From NCBI RefSeq assembly GCF_001661595.2, contig NZ_LYPF02000026.1:34671-98670 (forward strand): DNA of 64,000 bases, given 5' to 3'. Every line of letters starts with the position of its first letter. Position 1 is the first letter of the stretch. The position numbers and the translations under genes were made by a program. The stretch comes from Crocinitomix algicola (lineage in GTDB: Bacteria; Bacteroidota; Bacteroidia; Flavobacteriales_D; Crocinitomicaceae). Shown in pieces: positions 36,474 to 43,920 of the stretch. The notes beneath the pieces were generated by a model. The model saw only the letters and a program-made list of their open reading frames with translations. It did not search any database and was not told where the DNA came from.

Positions 36474-38140
36474 ATATTCCTGAAAATTTTGACAGGTGGA
36501 TGTTCGATTATGTGGAGGGAAATTTATCCCACCAAGAAGTTGAAGAGTTGGAGCAATTTTTGCTTCAAAACCCTAACTTTGATCCAGATGCTGAAGCATG
36601 GAAAACCGCAACCATTCCAAGTGAAAGTGTCGTTTACCCTAATCAACATAAGCTTGAGCGTAAACCAATTGTAGGTTGGTTTAGCTGGAGTGCGGCAGCA
36701 CTTCTCCTTCTACTAGTCAGTGCAGGTGGATACCTTGCTTATCAATCCAATAAACAGGTTTCCACATCAACAAAATTTGCAAATGCTGATCTACAGTTTG
36801 ATTTTTCATCAAATCATAAGCTAGCCTCTTCACAGCATAATTTTTCAGTAGAGGAAATAACCCAAACTGAATCAACAGATCAATTAAAGAATGTGGCAAA
36901 AACGAACACTTTTATAAATGCTGGACTAAGTCAAGTTGTTAGACCAAAAAACGAGGTTTCATACCCGTCGGATGAAGATCAATTAGCAGGGGTAATGAGA
37001 CATGATGAGGATCAGGAAAATTACGATTTTTCTAAAGCTAAGGAGTCCCTAAGTCCTAATTATGAACAGGAAAAGAGTAAGGAAAATGATGCTGCTTATC
37101 ATGCTCAATATGCAAAGAACCCAGCATTGAAGAATCAAAATTTAGACCTCTCTAAAACTACAACGATTAAATTCGGTTCCTTTTCTTCTCAACTTAAAAA
37201 GGCTTACCGAAAAATAGAAAAAATGGTGGGCTATCAAACGGGTATCGTGAATTTAAGAGATCCAGATTTATTGATGCCAGAGAATAGTGTCTTAGCTTCT
37301 AATCCAGGATTCGCAGGAGGAATGTTAAAACCTCGAGTTGAATTAAAATATAGAAATCAATGGACAGGCTCGTCTAGTAATGGCCACATTTCTCAAGTAA
37401 GTTTCGATAATTATATTCCTGAAATTAGAAGTGGAGTAGGAGTAGCAATAAATTCTGCTATCTACAATGATGGTGCTTTTGCGGATCATTCTATTGCCTT
37501 AAACTTTTCACCTAAAATTGTAATAAATAAAGACATCGTCCTTGAGCCTGGGATTAAAGTTAGTTTAGGTACGTTGACGGGTAATTCTTCTCAATTAATA
37601 GGACAACCTAATGTTGAATTAAATAGAGGTTTAATTGTAAGAAATGAACTGAATTTTTCAGCAGATGTAATTGATCAAAAATGGTACAAAGATTATGGCC
37701 TTGGATTTGTTTTAAATACATCATGGTTCTATGCTGGTTTTAGTGCAGATAACCTCGGTAATCATTACGCAAGCGTTTATAGAAATGAAGGTATGGATGC
37801 GCCTGCGAGTACTCCCGTTCTGTATAATGCCATTATAGGATATGACTGGGAAAGAGATAATAAAAAAGCAGCAGTTAGTCCATTTGTATCCTATCGTCAA
37901 TTTGGCGAGTTGAAAGAAGCGTGGGGTGGACTGACAATTCGATTAAATAAACTCACAATTGGAGGTTCTTACTCGACGGATCAAAACTTTACGGGATCCC
38001 TAGGGATCAAACTTCCGAAGTTCAAATTAACCTATCAATACGATGAAACAACGACCTTATTACATGCAGAGCGCATAGCTTCGCATAATATCGGTATGCG
38101 TTTTACAATTGACTCTAAAAATAAAGCACGTTTTAAATAA
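36470..38140 (+). CDS. Anti-sigma-like domain fused to a PorP/SprF-like outer-membrane barrel
   Basis: 556 residues. Residues 1-65 look like a zinc-free anti-sigma domain (FDYVEGNLSHQEVEELEQFL then LQNPNFDPD). One transmembrane helix lies at about 68-91 (SAAALLLLLVSAGGYLAY). A polar, low-complexity stretch of about 150 residues follows. From about 245 to 556 the sequence has PorP/SprF character: LASNPGFAGGMLKPRVELKY, then RNQWTG, amphipathic strands with alternating aromatic residues, and a final GMRFTI strand. The N-terminus is coupled to an ECF sigma factor gene, and the next gene is an ordinary PorP/SprF protein. The design would span the inner membrane, periplasm and outer membrane. Confidence 0.78.
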   Translation: MNIPENFDRWMFDYVEGNLSHQEVEELEQFLLQNPNFDPDAEAWKTATIPSESVVYPNQHKLERKPIVGWFSWSAAALLLLLVSAGGYLAYQSNKQVSTSTKFANADLQFDFSSNHKLASSQHNFSVEEITQTESTDQLKNVAKTNTFINAGLSQVVRPKNEVSYPSDEDQLAGVMRHDEDQENYDFSKAKESLSPNYEQEKSKENDAAYHAQYAKNPALKNQNLDLSKTTTIKFGSFSSQLKKAYRKIEKMVGYQTGIVNLRDPDLLMPENSVLASNPGFAGGMLKPRVELKYRNQWTGSSSNGHISQVSFDNYIPEIRSGVGVAINSAIYNDGAFADHSIALNFSPKIVINKDIVLEPGIKVSLGTLTGNSSQLIGQPNVELNRGLIVRNELNFSADVIDQKWYKDYGLGFVLNTSWFYAGFSADNLGNHYASVYRNEGMDAPASTPVLYNAIIGYDWERDNKKAAVSPFVSYRQFGELKEAWGGLTIRLNKLTIGGSYSTDQNFTGSLGIKLPKFKLTYQYDETTTLLHAERIASHNIGMRFTIDSKNKARFK

Positions 38141-38147
38141 TAGATAT

Positions 38148-39137
38148 ATGAAGAAAATTTTAACCCTCCTCTTTGCTTGTGCATCCCTCAACGCCATGTC
38201 GCAAGATCCGGAATTTACGCAGTTTTATGCTAACCCGATATATTTAAATCCTGCAATGGCAGGAACACACGGATGTCCACGATTAAATATGAATTATCGT
38301 AATCAGTGGGCGAATATTTCAGGTGCCTATGTTACAAATAGTATTTCATATGATCAATTTGTAAATGTTTTGCAAGGTGGAGTAGCATTAATGGTAACAA
38401 ACGATATGGCTGGTAAGAATACGCTGAATTGGACGACAATCAATTTAGCGTATTCTTATCACCTTCAAGTAAGTCGAACATTTACCTTGTTATTCGGAGC
38501 TCAAGCTGGCTGGAATCAAAAGTTTTTAGATTGGAGTAAATTAACCTTTGGCGATCAAATAGACCCGAGACGAGGTTTTATTTATCAAACAGGAGATTTA
38601 CCCAGAGGAAATTTTTGGACTGATGGTAGCAGTTGGGGGACAAAAGGATTTTTTGATTTGTCTGCAGGAGTAGTGGGATATTCAGAGAATTTTTATTTTG
38701 GTTTTGCAGCAAAACATTTAAATACACCTGAAGAAAGTCTGATTCTTAACCCGGATGGTGAAAGTCGTTTACCGATGCGTTTTACTGGACACGTCGGAGC
38801 GAATATTGAGTTTGGAAAAGGTTCTCAATATCAGAATGTGACTTCTATTTCTCCTAATGTGATTTATACTTATCAGGATGGATTCATGCAATTAAATGTC
38901 GGAACGTATATTAAATATGGTGTTTTTACGGCAGGTGCTTGGTGGCGACCTAGAGATGCCTTTATTTTATCAACAGGTATTGATGCCGGATCATTCCGAT
39001 TTGGATATAGTTATGACATCACAATTTCACCACTGACAAATGCAAGTGGAGGTTCACACGAATTATCATTAGGGTTTAATTTTGCGTGTAAGAAACCTAC
39101 TAAAAAATTCAGAACGATAAGTTGTCCTTCGTTCTAA
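38148..39137 (+). CDS. PorP/SprF family type IX secretion system membrane protein
   Basis: 329 residues from ATG 38148; an upstream in-frame ATG would overlap the previous gene and precede the signal peptide. Signal peptide 1-19 (LNAMSQ). The family signature is QDPEFTQFYANPIYLNPAMAG followed by CPRLNMNYRNQWANI. Alternating strands of an outer-membrane barrel fill the rest. PorP/SprF proteins assist secretion or surface attachment of T9SS cargo, in particular type B sorted proteins. It starts 7 bp after the anti-sigma/PorP fusion gene, completing a three-gene operon. Confidence 0.92.
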   Translation: MKKILTLLFACASLNAMSQDPEFTQFYANPIYLNPAMAGTHGCPRLNMNYRNQWANISGAYVTNSISYDQFVNVLQGGVALMVTNDMAGKNTLNWTTINLAYSYHLQVSRTFTLLFGAQAGWNQKFLDWSKLTFGDQIDPRRGFIYQTGDLPRGNFWTDGSSWGTKGFFDLSAGVVGYSENFYFGFAAKHLNTPEESLILNPDGESRLPMRFTGHVGANIEFGKGSQYQNVTSISPNVIYTYQDGFMQLNVGTYIKYGVFTAGAWWRPRDAFILSTGIDAGSFRFGYSYDITISPLTNASGGSHELSLGFNFACKKPTKKFRTISCPSF

Positions 39138-39143
39138 ATGGTA

Positions 39144-39192
39144 AAATATTTCTTGGTTTATTCATCATGTTAGAATAGGACAAGAAATATTT
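39144..39192 (+). repeat. Perfect 12-bp inverted repeat downstream of porP
   Basis: AAATATTTCTTG (39144-39155) and CAAGAAATATTT (39181-39192) are exact reverse complements separated by 25 bp. The stem begins 6 bp after the stop codon and is not followed by a T-run, so it is more likely an mRNA 3'-end stabiliser or a protein site than a terminator. Confidence 0.7.
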
Positions 39193-39234
39193 GAGATGAA
39201 GGGGTGGTTCCCGGATTTGATTTCTTTGTTAGGA

Positions 39235-39267
39235 AAGAGGGTGGTGCTAACTCAGCATCACCCTCTT
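39235..39267. terminator. Bidirectional hairpin terminator between porP and dps
   Basis: AAGAGGGTGGTGCT (39235-39248) pairs with AGCATCACCCTCTT (39254-39267), 14 positions with one mismatch and a 5-base loop. T-rich sequence follows on the plus side (CTTGTTTTATTTG). It serves the two convergent operons. Confidence 0.75.
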
Positions 39268-39273
39268 CTTGTT

Positions 39274-39771
39274 TTATTTGTCTTGCAACCAGCTGATTAG
39301 CATCCAGTGCTCTTTTTCCAATTCTTTAATATAAGAATTCATTAAATCTACGGTACCGACATCGCCGTTTGCGCTAGCAACATCAGTGGTTTCTACCATG
39401 TTTGTAAGAAGATTATCCATGTCTTCAACTAATGTCCTTACCATGAACTCTCCACTTAAATCTGTGGGAGATTCCTTTATACTTGCTTGATCTAAATAGG
39501 CCTCCATATTTGAAGTCGGAGTTTTGCCAAATACTCTTACTCTTTCTGCTATTTCATCTATTTTATTAAAGACATCGCGATACATCTTTTCAAATTGTTC
39601 ATGCAATTCAAAGAAATCACGTCCCTTAATATTCCAATGAAAGTTCTGTAGTTTATGAAAATAAACTTGGTAGTTGGCTAGTAATTGATTCAAATTCATA
39701 ACAACTTCGGTGCTTTCTAAATTTGTGAATCCTAATTTTCTGTGTGTTTTTTGCTCTAATAATGTTTCCAT
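39274..39771 (-). CDS. dps: Dps family ferritin-like DNA-protection protein
   Basis: 165 residues. The intersubunit ferroxidase ligands follow the Dps spacing: H45, H57, D72 and E76 in NFHWNIKGRDFFELHEQFEK and VFNKIDEIAERV. Dps dodecamers oxidise iron with hydrogen peroxide, store it and protect DNA. The short N-terminus has several K/R residues. The gene follows a 94-residue protein by 45 bp on the same strand. A putative MarR operator lies at the promoter in front of that pair. Confidence 0.93.
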   Translation of the reverse strand: METLLEQKTHRKLGFTNLESTEVVMNLNQLLANYQVYFHKLQNFHWNIKGRDFFELHEQFEKMYRDVFNKIDEIAERVRVFGKTPTSNMEAYLDQASIKESPTDLSGEFMVRTLVEDMDNLLTNMVETTDVASANGDVGTVDLMNSYIKELEKEHWMLISWLQDK

Positions 39772-39816
39772 GTTGTTTGTGTTTTTTTATGAATAATTTA
39801 TTGCTATTGTATTCCT

Positions 39817-40101
39817 TTAGTGCTTGACACTAACAATACTGTGTTTGGGTATAAGTTTACCGCCCTTCAATACAACAAAGGCATCTCCTGCCATTAAAAT
39901 AGGCGCTGTTATGGAGAGTAAACCGTGATATTTGCTTTCAAATGTTATTTTACAAGCGGATTTCAAGTTCATACTTGCTGCCTTTATTAAAGCTTTATTC
40001 CGCTGGTTTCTTTTCAATTTAGAAGGCAAAGCATCCGCGTTTTGAAAGGCAATTTTATGTAATTGATTTTCTTGCAAATCAATAGGTTTTGCTTTAGTCA
40101 T
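39817..40101 (-). CDS. Small basic protein of unknown function, upstream of dps
   Basis: 94 residues, no signal peptide, strongly basic in the centre (LPSKLKRNQRNKALIKAASM) with a beta-rich C-terminal half (ACKITFESKYHGLLSITAPI, GDAFVVLKGGKLIPKHSIVS). No family is recognised. It lies between marR and dps on the same strand and probably heads the dps transcript. A TATATTTG box (40236-40243) with an adjoining palindrome (40222-40235) precedes it. The good promoter and regular codon use argue that it is real. Confidence 0.6.
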   Translation of the reverse strand: MTKAKPIDLQENQLHKIAFQNADALPSKLKRNQRNKALIKAASMNLKSACKITFESKYHGLLSITAPILMAGDAFVVLKGGKLIPKHSIVSVKH

Positions 40102-40221
40102 CCTTTTAAGATTTGTGATGTCACTCGTTTAAGGCATGACATCGGTTAAAAATAAGTGTAAGTGTACTTGTTCCGCTGATTCACGGACTCATTTGGCTAG
40201 AAGACGTATATGTCATTTATG

Positions 40222-40243
40222 TTGTACACAACACAAATATACA
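40222..40243 (-). promoter_or_regulatory. Promoter and putative MarR operator for the small-protein/dps transcript
   Basis: On the minus strand TATATTTG (40236-40243) is a perfect -7 box. Directly downstream TGTTGTGTACAACA (40222-40235) has perfect 6-bp palindromic arms, covering the expected transcript start. The same motif, TGTTCTGTACAAC, recurs in front of marR, so MarR repression at the start site is the simplest reading. Confidence 0.6.
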
Positions 40244-40302
40244 AAAAAGGTTGAAAATTACCAAATTTCAACCCGAAAATCCTCGTTTTATAATGAAATT
40301 GC

Positions 40303-40755
40303 TTAGTTAAGCGGCGGTGCCTCCTGATTTTCCGCGTTCAATATTTTGAGTAATAAAACAAGACCTTTCTGAACGGTTGCGTATTCATCCTTACTCAATT
40401 TGCTAATATTTTTTGCTAGTTTTTCTTGCAATAAAGGCGGTGAATTTTGAAGTAAAGCTAGCCCTTGAGCGGTTAAACAAATCCAAGTTTCGCGTTTATC
40501 GCCTGCTGACGGTATTTTAGCAACCAGCCCTTTTACTGCAAGACGCGTGATAATACCGGTGACCGTACTCGAATTAAGGTGTAAATATTTTCTCAGAGCG
40601 AGTTGCGAACTTTTAAAATCGTCACATTTACTGAGGTAATTTATCGCTAATAATTGCGGAATACTTAATCCACATTCTTTTTGAATTTTCTTCGATTCTA
40701 AATGTACACTTCGAACGATCTTGCGGAGCGGAATTAGTATTGCAGTATAGTCCAT
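40303..40755 (-). CDS. MarR family transcriptional regulator
   Basis: 150 residues. The winged helix is clear: LSIPQLLAINYLSKC, then SSQLALRKYLHLNSSTVTGI (recognition helix) and the wing VAKIPSAGDKRETWICLTAQ. Terminal helices serve dimerisation. Three cysteines (one in KKIQKECGLS near residue 27) might allow redox sensing, but the OhrR-type Cys context is not evident. The dps gene downstream on the same strand and the shared palindrome at both promoters suggest control of an oxidative-stress group. Confidence 0.9.
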   Translation of the reverse strand: MDYTAILIPLRKIVRSVHLESKKIQKECGLSIPQLLAINYLSKCDDFKSSQLALRKYLHLNSSTVTGIITRLAVKGLVAKIPSAGDKRETWICLTAQGLALLQNSPPLLQEKLAKNISKLSKDEYATVQKGLVLLLKILNAENQEAPPLN

Positions 40756-40777
40756 ATACGAATATAATCAAAATATA

Positions 40778-40793
40778 TGTTCTGTACAACCTA
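40778..40793. promoter_or_regulatory. Putative MarR operator in front of marR
   Basis: TGTTCTGTACAACCTA differs at only two positions from TGTTGTGTACAACATA, the site in front of the small protein/dps pair. The core GTACAAC half with the opposing TGTT is near-palindromic. The site lies 23-38 bp upstream of the marR ATG, suitable for autoregulation; a TATATTCG -7-like box lies at 40760-40767 on the minus strand. Confidence 0.55.
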
Positions 40794-40806
40794 GATGAGA
40801 TGTTTT

Positions 40807-41015
40807 GCGGATGAATATCCGCAAGATTTGTTGTTAACGCAGGATGAATATCCTGCGCGTGCTTATTAAGTTTTTAGTTTAGAATCAACATTCCACAAAT
40901 CGCACACTTTTCGTACCAATTACTTTTGATTGTAGAAACATAGGTGTTTCCAATTTCCCATAAGTCAATTGCTTGGCACAAATTTCAATACATCTGTGCA
41001 GGGTATTGATCCTGC
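40807..41015 (+). repeat. REP-like palindrome array left of the RAYT gene
   Basis: Three hairpins: GCGGATGAATATCCGC (40807-40822), CGCAGGATGAATATCCTGCG (40838-40857) and GCAGG...CCTGC (40998-41015). All share the GGAT-GAAT-ATCC or GCAGG/CCTGC theme. The block aligns in the same orientation with the array at 43921-44115, including the shared TTTTTAGTTT and CCTGCGCTAA segments, so it is one of two copies flanking the transposase. The remainder of 40794-41083 holds no gene. Confidence 0.75.
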
Positions 41016-41083
41016 GCTAAACCACAATCAAAGTGATACCCATCACCAAAATCCAATTTAATTAAAAACATTATTTTTGATAT

Positions 41084-41455
41084 GTGCTAAAACGATCCGG
41101 AATAAAACGTACAATAAAAAAAGAAGCCAGCTATTTTTTAACGCTGACAGTTGTGAATTGGGCTGATGTGTTTACGCGTCCGGTATATAAAGACGCTTTG
41201 ATTGATTCGATGAAATATTGTATTGCAAATAAAGGGTTGAATATTTTTGCATACGTTATTATGACCAATCACATTCACATGTTGGTCAATACAGAACCCA
41301 ATTTTAAACTTGAAGAAACGATTCGAGATTTTAAAAGGCATACCAGCAAAACAATTACCAATTTAATTGTCAGTGAGCCGGAAAGTAGGCGAGAATGGTT
41401 GTTGGGATTGTTTAGCATGGCTGCTGCAAAAACTGATTACATTGACCAAAACTAA
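41084..41455 (+). pseudogene. REP-associated tyrosine transposase (RAYT), N-terminal fragment
   Basis: The first about 117 codons of a Y1 HUH transposase: YFLTLTVVNWADVFTRPVYK opens the domain and the HUH motif is in VIMTNHIHMLV. The fragment matches the family through EWLLGLFSMAAAKT and then leaves it, stopping a few codons later. Full RAYTs of this type run on for another 60-80 residues (YQFWQ...NNPV...YSSA). The missing end is found 2.3 kb away at 43761-43904. Initiation is at a GTG behind a TATTTTTG box (41072-41079). The Tyr nucleophile region is lost, so the protein should be inactive. Confidence 0.85.
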
Positions 41456-41526
41456 AATCTACATTAATAACAAACCTCAATTAAGTAATTTTTAATCCGA
41501 AATAAATATAACTAAAAGACTAGGTG

Positions 41527-41560
41527 TAAACACTTAAATCATTTAAGATTAAACACTTAA
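41527..41560 (+). repeat. 11-bp direct repeat flanking a palindrome, upstream of the lipoprotein cassette
   Basis: TAAACACTTAA occurs at 41527-41537 and again at 41550-41560, 23 bp apart. Between and overlapping them is CTTAAATCATTTAAG (41533-41547), a 6-bp inverted repeat. The spacing of about two helix turns suggests an operator for a dimeric regulator of the cassette starting at 41654. Confidence 0.45.
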
Positions 41561-41653
41561 TATTTGATTTTTTTACGCAAACTATTTGTTTTTTTGAATA
41601 ATGAATTATAGATTGTGCACTCAAATTAATTTAAAACAATTAAAAATTACATT

Positions 41654-42055
41654 ATGAAAAAGATGATTTTGAAATTATTGGTTGTACCAGCTCTATTTTT
41701 CAGTCTCGGGCTATTGTTCGCATCATGCGAAAAAGAAGAGGTAATGGTCGATTCGCAAGAGTTAGAGATTAACAATGAAGGACCCGCTCATACTTACGAA
41801 GTTGGCAACAATAGGGATAAGGTTGCTTGTACGATCAGAGATGGAAATGGTGAAGCAGTTTGTGCTGGTACACGTTGTAAAGCACCAAACGGAGATGAAT
41901 GTAAGGATGTTGATAACTGTGAGTGTATAGAAACTGATGGCACAAACGGTAGTTACCCAACAGGTATGACTGCTGTCCAGTTTAAACAATTATGGAACAC
42001 AGAATCGGGTAGACAAAATTTAATGGCACAAGGTTACTATTCGACCGATAACTAA
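41654..42055 (+). CDS. Small cysteine-rich lipoprotein, function unknown
   Basis: 133 residues. A signal sequence with lipobox LFASC gives a mature N-terminal cysteine near residue 25. The mature protein has seven further cysteines packed into residues 59-97 (ACTIRD, VCAGTRCKAPNGDECKDVDN, CECIE), then a Gly/Thr-rich stretch and a C-terminal helix (TAVQFKQLWNTESGRQNLMA). I recognise no family. The cysteine content next to a CxxC lipoprotein two genes on suggests disulfide handling. It is the first gene of a cassette that interrupts a transposase. Gap of 8 bp to the next gene. Confidence 0.72.
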   Translation: MKKMILKLLVVPALFFSLGLLFASCEKEEVMVDSQELEINNEGPAHTYEVGNNRDKVACTIRDGNGEAVCAGTRCKAPNGDECKDVDNCECIETDGTNGSYPTGMTAVQFKQLWNTESGRQNLMAQGYYSTDN

Positions 42056-42063
42056 GCTACTCA

Positions 42064-43176
42064 ATGAAGATTTATGTAGTTATAATAATCACAACTCTAT
42101 GTATTTGTTTTATGTGGAGTTGTGATTTTTCTTCAGAAGAAAACACAAATTCGACTAATGACAAGGGTGTAGATACTTTAAAATACTTAAATTTCTTCAC
42201 TGATTCACTTGTAGAAATTACCACACCAGAAACTATTAGGTCTATTCAATTTTCTTGTCAACCAATTGAATCTCAACATGTTTATTTTTTAGACCCAACT
42301 AACGGTTCTTTTAGTTCTTTCAATACACTGAACTACGAGTTGATAAATCATTGTCAAATCAATAATTTTGATTATGCAGAAAATTTTGTTGTTTCAGAAG
42401 AAGATTCAACTTTTTATATTTTCAACGAAGAAATTAGTAATCTAGTTGTTTACAGCTTTACAGGTGAAATCGTGGAATTGATTGAATTACCGGATCTTGG
42501 TAATACTGGTGCATTCTACGCATCCTTTAGTTTTAAGCCTTATATAGTGGATAAAAATATTTATATCTTTCGATACCCATTTGTAAAAAACAATAATAAA
42601 AACCCAGAATTTTATACCGCTAAATTAGAAGCAAAAGTAGATTTAGTAAACAATACATTGGAATTCCTCGAAATCGAATATCCAGAAAACTATAAATCTA
42701 ATTTTTACAGTTGGAATTATTTGCCCGAACGTTATATAGACAGTGATTCAACATTTTGTTATACATACCCGTATAATGACACGGTTTTTAGATATAATTT
42801 GAATTCGAATAGGGTAAATAAAATATTTTGTGGTAGTAAGAATAAGGATTTGGTATTTCGATACATAGCATTTGATCAACTCGATTCAATAAATGAAATA
42901 GCATTTGATGATCTATATAATAAGAATCCATTTTATAGCCAAGTTGAAAAAATGAGTTTTTCAAACAAATATATAAGAAAATTATATCGGAAAGATGTTG
43001 AAACCAATAAGATTCAGGAAACCTTGATTCTATTTGATTCAAACCTCCAATATATTGGAGAGTCTCAAGAAGGCTGGAAGTCTCAAATAATAGTAGATTC
43101 GCCGCATGGCTTGCTAAATATAAAAGGCGATTTAATGAACAATAGATTATTAATAAGCAAATTAAAATGGAATTAA
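42064..43176 (+). CDS. DUF4221-like lipoprotein (probable beta-propeller)
   Basis: 370 residues with lipobox CFMWSC (C19 or C20 region). The sequence is rich in short beta strands with recurring F-Y/D turns (HVYFLDPTNGSFSSFNTLNY, FYIFNEEISNLVVYSFTGEI, NIYIFRYPF), as in the DUF4221 and 6-bladed propeller lipoproteins of Bacteroidota. The assignment to DUF4221 is by overall character, not by a catalytic motif. Function unknown; surface or periplasmic. It overlaps the next gene by 10 bp. By eye it is more AT-rich than the housekeeping genes around it. Confidence 0.62.
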   Translation: MKIYVVIIITTLCICFMWSCDFSSEENTNSTNDKGVDTLKYLNFFTDSLVEITTPETIRSIQFSCQPIESQHVYFLDPTNGSFSSFNTLNYELINHCQINNFDYAENFVVSEEDSTFYIFNEEISNLVVYSFTGEIVELIELPDLGNTGAFYASFSFKPYIVDKNIYIFRYPFVKNNNKNPEFYTAKLEAKVDLVNNTLEFLEIEYPENYKSNFYSWNYLPERYIDSDSTFCYTYPYNDTVFRYNLNSNRVNKIFCGSKNKDLVFRYIAFDQLDSINEIAFDDLYNKNPFYSQVEKMSFSNKYIRKLYRKDVETNKIQETLILFDSNLQYIGESQEGWKSQIIVDSPHGLLNIKGDLMNNRLLISKLKWN

Positions 43177-43709
43177 AGCTATTAACATTTTGTATATTCT
43201 TCTTGTTCCTTCAAGGCTGCGAAATAATTAATGAGAACGATGTGGCTTCAACAAAATCAACTAAGGATATACCATTTGAGATTGATCAGTATCATAAACC
43301 TGAATTTAACGAAAAAATTTTACAATTTTTAGAAGATGAATTGGAAACGGAATTTAATAAAAACAAAAGATTCACCGCTATTTTTATCCATGCAGAAAAA
43401 TGTGTGCCATGCATTAATAGTAAATCGACTAATTTAGTTGATTATTTTAATCACGTTAACAATCAATCGGTGTACTTTTTTATAAATGATACTACTTTCG
43501 CTAATTCTTCTGTCAACAATCATATAAAATTTATACATCATAACCCAAACTATTATAAGGATCGTGGTGTACACCATAACTCGGTGCATTTATATGAAAT
43601 TATTAATAATTTAATTGTTGATGATTATGCAATTAATGAAACTTATGTTCAAGAAAATCTATTGAATCCTATAAAAAAACATTCGCCAGAAATGGAAAGC
43701 GCATTCTAG
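43167..43709 (+). CDS. Thioredoxin-like CxxC lipoprotein
   Basis: 180 residues with lipobox FLQGC (C18). The central part RFTAIFIHAEKCVPCINSKS has the thioredoxin-type beta strand followed by a CVPC redox motif (about residues 75-84). The remainder is divergent: SVYFFINDTTFANSSV and a histidine-rich segment (KFIHHNPNYYKDRGVHHNSV). It could oxidise or reduce disulfides in the periplasm, possibly of the Cys-rich lipoprotein encoded two genes earlier. Last gene of the cassette; its stop lies 50 bp before the remnant of the RAYT 3' end. Confidence 0.68.
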   Translation: MELKLLTFCIFFLFLQGCEIINENDVASTKSTKDIPFEIDQYHKPEFNEKILQFLEDELETEFNKNKRFTAIFIHAEKCVPCINSKSTNLVDYFNHVNNQSVYFFINDTTFANSSVNNHIKFIHHNPNYYKDRGVHHNSVHLYEIINNLIVDDYAINETYVQENLLNPIKKHSPEMESAF

Positions 43710-43760
43710 GATTCTTGAACTCGAGAAAATCGATTCACAACTTTTTTACTCGACTATCTA

Positions 43761-43904
43761 GTTAAAGCAAAATTTGTGTCAAAACCAGAAGATTGGATTT
43801 ATTCATCTGCTAGAAACTATGCCGATATGGAGTCCGTTCTTGAAATACACACTTTGACTCCTAGTTTATCCAAGATTAGGCAGTTTTATTATTATGTTAA
43901 ATAG
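43761..43904 (+). pseudogene. RAYT transposase, C-terminal remnant
   Basis: The frame reads VKAKFVSKPEDWIYSSARNY then ADMESVLEIHTLTP to a stop, the typical C-terminus of Bacteroidota RAYTs. Immediately upstream LDYL is joined straight to VKAKF, so the usual HNNP between them is missing (a 12-bp deletion or degeneration). The frame is closed by a stop at 43716 and lacks the middle of the protein. It is the lost end of the gene that begins at 41084. Confidence 0.82.
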
Positions 43905-43920
43905 AACGGGTTGATTTGTT

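Noticed and set aside
43719..43760. Extension of the RAYT C-terminal remnant upstream of VKAKF
   Set aside because: Only LDYL resembles the family; the bases before it do not, so the supported remnant starts at 43761.
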